Shown: positions 7,530 to 11,661 of the stretch, in pieces | Layout of the letters: each line of letters starts with the position of its first letter | Numbering within the stretch: the first letter of the stretch is position 1 | From: an uncultured Collinsella sp. | Lineage (GTDB): Bacteria > Actinomycetota > Coriobacteriia > Coriobacteriales > Coriobacteriaceae | DNA: 11,661 nucleotides | Assembly: GCA_900553345.1 (NCBI GenBank) | Contig: USDE01000022.1 | Location: 1 to 11,661, forward strand | Direction of reading: 5' to 3' | Position numbers and translations under genes: made by a program | The notes under the pieces: model-generated | Database searches by the model: none | The model's input: the letters and a program-made list of their open reading frames with translations, nothing else | Told to the model about the DNA's origin: nothing

Positions 7530-7616
7530 CCAGGCACCCGACCTTTCGGCTCCAACCCTCCTCGCGTACTTAAGTACGCGTCGTCGGGCTTGTCGCTCGT
7601 AATCTCGGGCACCTGG
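7530..7616 (+). repeat. long imperfect palindrome with an 18-bp perfect core between hisF and hisI
   Basis: CGCGTACTTAAGTACGCG (7563-7580) is a perfect palindrome. It sits near the centre of a wider inverted repeat: CCAGGCACCCGA (7530-7541) matches the reverse complement of TCGGGCACCTGG (7605-7616) at 10 of 12 positions. The transcript could fold into a long interrupted hairpin. No poly-T run follows, so it is not a standard terminator. A dispersed REP-like repeat, an RNA processing site or a protein-binding site are possible. Confidence 0.6.
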
Positions 7617-7658
7617 ACAACCCTCGCCGACCTGCGAAGTTTGAATTTGGGAAGAGAA

Positions 7659-7988
7659 ATGGAAGAGATAACCGATCCTTCAAAGCTTACATACGACGCC
7701 AAGGGGCTGATTCCTTGTGTTGTTCAGCAGTATGACACCGGCGAGGTGCTTATGGTTGCCTGGATGAACGAGGAGTCGGTGGGGTTGACGCTCAAGACCG
7801 GCACCACGTGGTTTTGGAGCCGTAGCCGCCAGGAGCTCTGGAGCAAGGGCGCGACGAGCGGCAATATGCAAGCGGTCAAGGAGCTCTGGGCCGACTGCGA
7901 TAGCGATACGCTGCTGGTCAAGGTTGACTCGCCGGGTCCGGCCTGCCACACCGGCAACCGTACCTGCTTCTTTAAGAAACTCGCGTAG
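7659..7988 (+). CDS. hisI: Phosphoribosyl-AMP cyclohydrolase (monofunctional)
   Basis: This 109-residue protein opens the adenine ring of phosphoribosyl-AMP, the third pathway step. The metal-binding features are intact: C80, C96 and C103 fit the zinc cysteines, in [13 protein letters not shown] and [13 protein letters not shown], and D79, D81 and D83 fit the magnesium aspartates. WMNEES (35-40) and [17 protein letters not shown] (53-69) are also typical. The frame is open further upstream to 7590, but those codons run into the hisF-hisI palindrome and look non-conserved. The ATG at 7659, preceded by GGGAAGAG, gives the usual length. It lacks the HisE domain of bifunctional HisIE; HisE is the next gene. 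Confidence 0.95.
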   Translation: MEEITDPSKLTYDAKGLIPCVVQQYDTGEVLMVAWMNEESVGLTLKTGTTWFWSRSRQELWSKGATSGNMQAVKELWADCDSDTLLVKVDSPGPACHTGNRTCFFKKLA

Positions 7989-8034
7989 GACGGGCGCTCG
8001 ACTAGGCGCTTGGCCAACCAGAAAGGATTGAACT

Positions 8035-8352
8035 ATGGGTGTGCGCACCGCAAACGTTCAGGATGGAAATATCGGTGAGACGCTGACGGGGCTCGCCGAG
8101 GTGATTCACGGCCGTCGCGACGCATCGCCGCAGGAGAGCTACACCGCTCGTCTGTTGACCGACGTCGAGGACGAGCTGCTCAAGAAGCTTGCCGAGGAGG
8201 CGAGCGAGGTGATCATGGCCTGCAAGGATAACGATCACGATCACATCCGCTACGAGGCCGGCGACCTGGTCTACCACCTGCTCGTGACGCTCGAGCGCTA
8301 CGGCATCACCCTCGACGAGCTGGCCGGCGAACTCAACGCCCGCCGCCACTAG
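8035..8352 (+). CDS. hisE: Phosphoribosyl-ATP pyrophosphatase
   Basis: This 105-residue all-alpha enzyme of the MazG-like superfamily hydrolyses phosphoribosyl-ATP to phosphoribosyl-AMP and pyrophosphate, step two of the pathway. The metal-binding helices are visible: KKLAEEASEVIMA (50-62) with E54, E55 and E58, and RYEAGDLVYHLLV (72-84) with E74 and D77. The N-terminus includes LTGLAEVIHGRR (18-28), as in other HisE proteins. AAAGGA (8022-8027) lies seven bases before the ATG. It is 46 bases after hisI. Its stop TAG lies within ACTAGT (8348-8353), the first copy of a repeat that fills the following intergenic region, so the last codons may have been set by that insertion. Confidence 0.95.
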   Translation: MGVRTANVQDGNIGETLTGLAEVIHGRRDASPQESYTARLLTDVEDELLKKLAEEASEVIMACKDNDHDHIRYEAGDLVYHLLVTLERYGITLDELAGELNARRH

Positions 8353-8671
8353 TCATTGGGTAGTCATTGGGGACGTTCTTAAACGACTAGTCGTTTGGGA
8401 CAGTCTTTGCCGACGCTGCCAAATAACATGCCCAATTACTACGATGAAACTGGATCTGCTGACCACATGTCGGTTTTGAGCAAATCGTCAACGCTTCTAC
8501 CTGCGGTTTTATTTTCCGCATTAAGCCGATGGTCGGAGGTTTGCGGTTCATCGTAGTAAACGGGCGTTCTTTTTGGCGGGCGGTGTTGCACGGGCGTCGG
8601 TGGTGAGCAAAACGACCTGTTTTCCTCCGTCCCCAAGGGGTCATTTGTGAAGAGTGTCCCCAACGACTAGT
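8348..8671. mobile_element. MITE/REP-like repeat element between hisE and hisK
   Basis: The 320 bases between the hisE and hisK stop codons show no supported gene. The left end at 8386-8410 (ACTAGTCGTT...) and the reverse complement of 8647-8671 agree at 21 of 25 positions, forming terminal inverted repeats. Two further partial copies precede the left end: 8348-8360 (ACTAGTCATTGGG) and 8361-8382 (TAGTCATTGGGGACGTTCTT). AAACGACTAGTCGTTT (8381-8396) is a perfect palindrome. Inside, TTACTACGATGAA (8436-8448) is exactly inverted at 8547-8559, with smaller hairpins between (8502-8520, 8526-8536). No transposase is present, so a non-autonomous element is inferred. It may double as a transcription barrier between the convergent genes. 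Confidence 0.6.
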
Positions 8672-8672
8672 C

Positions 8673-9584
8673 TTAGGCGAGGGGCGTGGGCTCCCATTCT
8701 CCGGTGAGGTGGGGGATGTCGAAGGTTCGATAGCTACAGTCGTAGGCGTGGGCCTGGGCCTCGCGGATGTTCCAGCAGATGTCGCAGGCGCGGTGTGCGT
8801 CCGAGCCAAAGGTAATGGGCACCTCGGCATGGGCAAAGCAGCGCAAGAGGCCGGTCGCGGGGTAGTAGTCGTCGAGCCCCTTGCGCGACGCGGCAGTCGA
8901 GACCTCAACGCGCCGATTCGTGTCGTGTGCGCATTCTGCCATCTGCCCCCAGAACGGCGCGGGGTCAAAATCGGGCGCAAAGCCCTCCTTCGAAAAGCGC
9001 ATGACCAGGTCGGGGTGGGCCATCACGTCAAAGTTGAGCGGGCTTTCGCAGGCGCAACACCAGTCGTCGACGTAGCGCTCCCACACGCCGCGCACGCCCA
9101 GGTTTTCCCAAACGTGCAGGTTGGTGTCATCGTCGATCCAACCGCAGCACGAATCGGGCGCATCGGGACGAACGACGTCCTCTGTCCCCGCCGTACCCGG
9201 GGTACCGGCCATGATATCGCCGGGGTTGCCAATCCAATGCACACTGCCCAGGCGTACGACGGCGCCCTGGGACCAGCGCTCAACCAAAGGCTCGCAGCCT
9301 TCATACCAATCGCACTCAAAGCCATAGATAAGCTCGAGCTCCGGCGCGATCTGCGCGGCGAGCTTGCGGGCGTCCTCAAAGGCCAGGCGATGCGCCGGCA
9401 GGTCGCCCTCGACAACCTGTACCTCGCAATTGGAATCCATGCTGGCAGGCAGGGTAAGGTGATCGGTCGAGACCATGGCACGGCAACCGGCTGCAGCAGC
9501 GGCGCGAACGTTGTCCTCAAACGAGGCGTGTCCGTCCGAGAACGAGGTGTGGGTATGGCAATCGACCAGCGGGCAGGCGGGCAT
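8673..9584 (-). CDS. hisK: PHP-domain histidinol-phosphatase (HisK type)
   Basis: The protein is 303 residues and belongs to the PHP metallophosphatase family. Metal-binding motifs in order are DCHTHTSFSDG (8-18; H10, H12), STDH (39-42; D41, H42), YGFECDWY (87-94; E90), GSVHWI (113-118; H116), MAHPDL (188-193; H190) and FGSDAHR (259-265; D262, H264). This set matches the trinuclear-site PHP phosphatases that dephosphorylate histidinol phosphate. It would supply the one step missing from the operon, since HisB here is monofunctional. Assignment to histidinol phosphate rests on family and context; another phosphoester substrate is possible. The ATG at 9584 is preceded by AAAGGAG with a five-base gap; an earlier in-frame start at 9743 would add 53 low-similarity residues. 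Its stop is one base from the end of the repeat at 8386-8671. There is an insertion rich in Gly, Thr and Asp at about 126-155. Confidence 0.85.
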   Translation of the reverse strand: MPACPLVDCHTHTSFSDGHASFEDNVRAAAAAGCRAMVSTDHLTLPASMDSNCEVQVVEGDLPAHRLAFEDARKLAAQIAPELELIYGFECDWYEGCEPLVERWSQGAVVRLGSVHWIGNPGDIMAGTPGTAGTEDVVRPDAPDSCCGWIDDDTNLHVWENLGVRGVWERYVDDWCCACESPLNFDVMAHPDLVMRFSKEGFAPDFDPAPFWGQMAECAHDTNRRVEVSTAASRKGLDDYYPATGLLRCFAHAEVPITFGSDAHRACDICWNIREAQAHAYDCSYRTFDIPHLTGEWEPTPLA

Positions 9585-9808
9585 GGCGACTCCTTTGCAT
9601 TTGGCGAATCCGCTCCATTGTAATGGCGCGACCCCTGACGCGCCGGGAACGCTGCAAGTCGAAACCGACCGGAAAGGGCAGGCGGCGCACGCCGACGTCC
9701 GCGACGGGCAAAAGTCCCGCCCATCCCATGACGACACCCCCACGCCGCCCGCGATGTGTTAGCGTTTGGATGAACAAAACGAGCCCGTGCGGAAAGGAGC
9801 CGGACCGT
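9585..9808. other. divergent intergenic region between hisK and the LarC2-like gene
   Basis: These 224 bases separate two divergent genes and should contain both promoters. Each gene has a clear ribosome binding site (AAAGGAG for hisK; GGAAAGGAG at 9791-9799 for the plus-strand gene). A TACAAT on the minus strand (9617-9622) could be a -10 box, but no -35 box is at the right distance. No operator or riboswitch is recognised. Confidence 0.4.
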
Positions 9809-10294
9809 ATGCCATGCGATACCACATCCCCGCTGTCTCGCGAGACCGATGCGCCCGAAACTATCGTCAAACTGGAGTGCGACATCGATGACGCGTCGCC
9901 TGAGGTGCTTGCCTACGCTGCCGATTGCCTGCGCAAGGCCGGCGCCCGCGAAGTGCATTGGTTGCCGCTTTACTGCAAAAAGGGCCGTCCCGGCTGGCAG
10001 TTGCAGGTAATCTGTACCCACGAGGATATCGAGCGCCTGCAGACGATTGTCTTTTTGGAAACCACGACCAATGGCATCCGCCGCCAGGTTATGGAGCGCG
10101 TTTGCCTACCACGCCGCTTTGAGCGCGTAACAACGCCATGGGGCGAGGCGTCCGTCAAGGTGGCGACCTTGCCCGACGGCAGCGAGCGCGCGGCGCCCGA
10201 GTACGAAGACTGCGCCCGCCTTGCCCGCGAGCACAATGTGCCGCTCCAACGCGTGATGCAGGCGGCCCAGAGCGCGGCACTGCGATTTGAGTAA
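9809..10294 (+). CDS. Stand-alone LarC C-terminal-like protein (nickel-pincer cofactor family, DUF111)
   Basis: The 161-residue product resembles the C-terminal half of LarC, the CTP-dependent nickel insertase that finishes the pincer cofactor of lactate racemase. Shared features are VKLECDIDDASPEVLAY (20-36), a segment with LPLYCKKGRPGWQLQVIC (52-69), the helix leading into FLETTTNGIRRQVMERVCLPRR (82-103), GEASVKVA (112-119) and APEYEDCARLAREHNVP (129-145). The N-terminal LarC1 domain is missing, and no larA, larB or larE is visible nearby. In Lactobacillus plantarum larC1 and larC2 are read as one protein by frameshifting; here no LarC1-like frame lies upstream, because that space is the divergent promoter region. 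The ATG with GGAAAGGAG nine bases upstream is chosen over an earlier in-frame ATG at 9623. It may be an orphan nickel-cofactor protein or have a different role. Confidence 0.78.
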   Translation: MPCDTTSPLSRETDAPETIVKLECDIDDASPEVLAYAADCLRKAGAREVHWLPLYCKKGRPGWQLQVICTHEDIERLQTIVFLETTTNGIRRQVMERVCLPRRFERVTTPWGEASVKVATLPDGSERAAPEYEDCARLAREHNVPLQRVMQAAQSAALRFE

Positions 10295-10349
10295 CGCGGC
10301 CGGCGGCACGCCACGCCCAGCTCCATCAACCCCACCCGAAAGGACCACC

Positions 10350-10898
10350 ATGAAATACCTCATCGCCTCCGACATCCACGGCTCGGCATACTGGACCGAG
10401 CGCCTGGTCGCCGCCATCGAGTCCGAGCAGCCCGACCGCATCGTCCTGCTGGGCGACCTGCTCTATCACGGTCCGCGTAACGACCTGCCGCGCGATTACG
10501 CTCCCAAGCGTGTGATTCCGCTGCTCAATGCCCTGGCCGACCGCATCATCGCGGTGCGCGGCAACTGTGACGCCGAGGTCGACCAGATGGTGCTCGATTT
10601 CCCGGTCATGGCCGACTACGCCACGCTGTTCGACGAGAGCGGCCGCGAGCTGTTCCTGACGCATGGCCATGTTTTTGGCGCCGGCATGCACAACAGCGTC
10701 GACCACGCGCCTGCGCTGCCCGAGGGCTCCGCGCTCGTCTACGGCCACACGCACATCAAGGTTAACGAGGAAAGTGAGGCGCACCCGGGCCTGTGGCTCT
10801 TCAACCCCGGCAGCGTGAGCATTCCCAAGGACGGTACGCACAGCTACGGCATCTACGAGGGCGGCGCGTTCCGTCACGTGATCATGGAGGAGGAATAA
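10350..10898 (+). CDS. yfcE: YfcE-family metallophosphoesterase
   Basis: This 182-residue calcineurin-like phosphodiesterase has the full dimetal motif set: SDIHGS (7-12; D8, H10), GDLLYHGPRND (35-45; D36), GNCDAEVD (71-78; N72), LTHGHVFG (103-110; H105), YGHTHI (131-136; H133, H135), and NPGSVSIPKDG (152-162). The order and spacing match the YfcE/MJ0936 phosphodiesterases, whose physiological substrates are mostly unknown. The ATG at 10350 is preceded by CGAAAGGA; the longer frame from 10287 adds 21 Pro/Thr-rich residues unlike the family. The gene follows the LarC2-like gene by 55 bases and precedes mazG by two bases, so it is likely co-transcribed with mazG. Confidence 0.9.
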   Translation: MKYLIASDIHGSAYWTERLVAAIESEQPDRIVLLGDLLYHGPRNDLPRDYAPKRVIPLLNALADRIIAVRGNCDAEVDQMVLDFPVMADYATLFDESGRELFLTHGHVFGAGMHNSVDHAPALPEGSALVYGHTHIKVNEESEAHPGLWLFNPGSVSIPKDGTHSYGIYEGGAFRHVIMEEE

Positions 10899-10900
10899 CC

Positions 10901-11661
10901 ATGGCACAGCATATGGCTCAGCAAAATGCCGAGGGTTCGCGCGACCTGTCCACGCTGGTCGACGCGTCGGCTGAGCTGCAGCATCTGGTGCAGACCATCT
11001 GGCGCCTGCGTCAGCCCGACGGCTGCCCGTGGGACCGCGAACAGACGCACCGCAGCATTGGCAAAAACATGATCGAGGAAGCCTACGAGGCGCTCGATTG
11101 CATCGAGGCGGACGACGTGGCACATCTGCGCGAGGAGCTGGGCGATGTGCTCATGCAAGTAGTACTGCATGCGCAGATTGCGGCGGACGCCGGCGAGTTT
11201 ACGCTGGCCGATGTGGCACGCGATATCGACGCCAAGCTCATCCGCCGTCATCCGCACGTATTTGGCGATGCGGATGCCGATAACTCCGACGAAGTGCTCA
11301 AGATCTGGGACGAGGTCAAGCTTGCCGAGAAGGCTGCCAAGGACAAGGCCGTGGCGGCGGGCGAGGCTACGCCCGAGGGCCTGCTCGACGGTGTGCCCAC
11401 GCATCTGCCGGCGCTGATGCAGGCTCAGAAGGTATCGCGCAAGGCGGCTGCCGTGGGCTTTGAGTGGGAGACGGTCCAGGACGTGTGGGACGAGGTAGCC
11501 GAGGAGCGTGCCGAGTTTGAGGCCGAGGAGCCCGGCTCGCCCGAGCGCGAAATGGAGTTTGGCGACCTGCTCTTTGCCTTGGTCAACGTCGCGCGCAAAG
11601 AGGGGATCGACGCCGAGAGTGCCCTGCGCGCCAGCACGGCCAAGTTCCGCCGTCGCTGGGC
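10901..11661 (+). CDS. mazG: MazG nucleoside triphosphate pyrophosphohydrolase (3' end cut by window)
   Basis: The frame is open for 253 codons to the window edge with no stop, so the gene is partial. The N-terminal MazG domain starts after a 24-residue leader: LQHLVQTIWRLRQPDGCPWDREQTH (26-50), then EEAYEALD (59-66; E59, E60, E63) and EELGDVLMQVVLHAQIA (78-94; E79, D82), followed by RRHPHVFGD (115-123) and KIWDEVKLAEK (134-144). A second, less conserved MazG-like domain begins near 170, with KVSRKAAAVGFEWE (177-190) and EMEFGDLLFALVNVARKEGID (217-237). The enzyme hydrolyses NTPs to NMP and pyrophosphate and is linked to nucleotide pool cleaning. GGAGGAGGA precedes the ATG by six bases and overlaps the end of the yfcE-like gene, two bases away. 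Confidence 0.95.
   Translation, partial: MAQHMAQQNAEGSRDLSTLVDASAELQHLVQTIWRLRQPDGCPWDREQTHRSIGKNMIEEAYEALDCIEADDVAHLREELGDVLMQVVLHAQIAADAGEFTLADVARDIDAKLIRRHPHVFGDADADNSDEVLKIWDEVKLAEKAAKDKAVAAGEATPEGLLDGVPTHLPALMQAQKVSRKAAAVGFEWETVQDVWDEVAEERAEFEAEEPGSPEREMEFGDLLFALVNVARKEGIDAESALRASTAKFRRRW

Noticed and set aside
8439..8663. Minus-strand ORF of 74 codons inside the repeat element
   Set aside because: It starts within the terminal inverted repeat, has no ribosome binding site that stands out and no family motif. It is more likely a chance frame in a repeat, though expression was not excluded.
9617..9622. TACAAT -10-like box for hisK on the minus strand
   Set aside because: No acceptable -35 hexamer lies 16-18 bases upstream, so it was not listed as a promoter.
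8709..9623. Plus-strand open frame (304 codons) opposite hisK
   Set aside because: The minus-strand PHP protein has all of its metal-ligand motifs and a good start. This frame is its antisense shadow.
1..11661. CRISPR arrays, tRNA or rRNA genes, defence or toxin-antitoxin systems
   Set aside because: No regularly spaced direct repeats, no tRNA- or rRNA-like segments, and no such protein families were seen. MazG here is the housekeeping pyrophosphohydrolase and has no mazEF next to it within the window.

Overview
This is a G+C-rich bacterial segment dominated by a nearly complete histidine biosynthesis operon. The gene order, the codon preference and the fused HisZ-HisG protein suggest a Coriobacteriia actinobacterium such as Collinsella. 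That placement is inferred from general familiarity with the group and was not confirmed by a search.

Layout. Positions 1-114 hold the tail of an unrecognised gene. A 169-base gap follows, with a perfect 11-bp hairpin. From 284 to 8352 the plus strand carries hisZ-hisG (one fused ORF), hisD, hisC, hisB, hisH, hisA, hisF, hisI and hisE. These cover every step from PRPP and ATP to histidinol phosphate, and from histidinol to histidine. The missing step, histidinol-phosphate phosphatase, is probably supplied by a PHP-domain HisK-type enzyme on the minus strand (8673-9584). It converges on hisE, so the whole pathway fits in about 9.3 kb. Gene junctions are tight (0-4 bases or overlapping) at hisD-hisC-hisB and hisH-hisA-hisF. 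They open at hisG-hisD, hisB-hisH, hisF-hisI and hisI-hisE; three of these four spacers (all but hisI-hisE) hold inverted-repeat structure.

The 320-base region between the convergent hisE and hisK stop codons holds no convincing gene. It contains a small element-like structure with 25-bp imperfect terminal inverted repeats (21/25 match), extra partial copies of the same end sequence, and a perfect internal 13-bp inverted repeat 98 bases apart. It looks like a non-autonomous transposable or REP/MITE-type repeat inserted between the stop codons.

Divergent from hisK, three plus-strand genes follow: a stand-alone LarC C-terminal-like domain protein (nickel-pincer cofactor family), a YfcE-type metallophosphoesterase, and a MazG nucleotide pyrophosphohydrolase that runs off the window end. 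The last two are almost touching and probably co-transcribed.

No wholly novel system was recognised. The points most worth a second look are the HisZ-HisG fusion with its cysteine cluster, the repeat element after hisE, the long palindrome between hisF and hisI, and the isolated LarC2-like protein.
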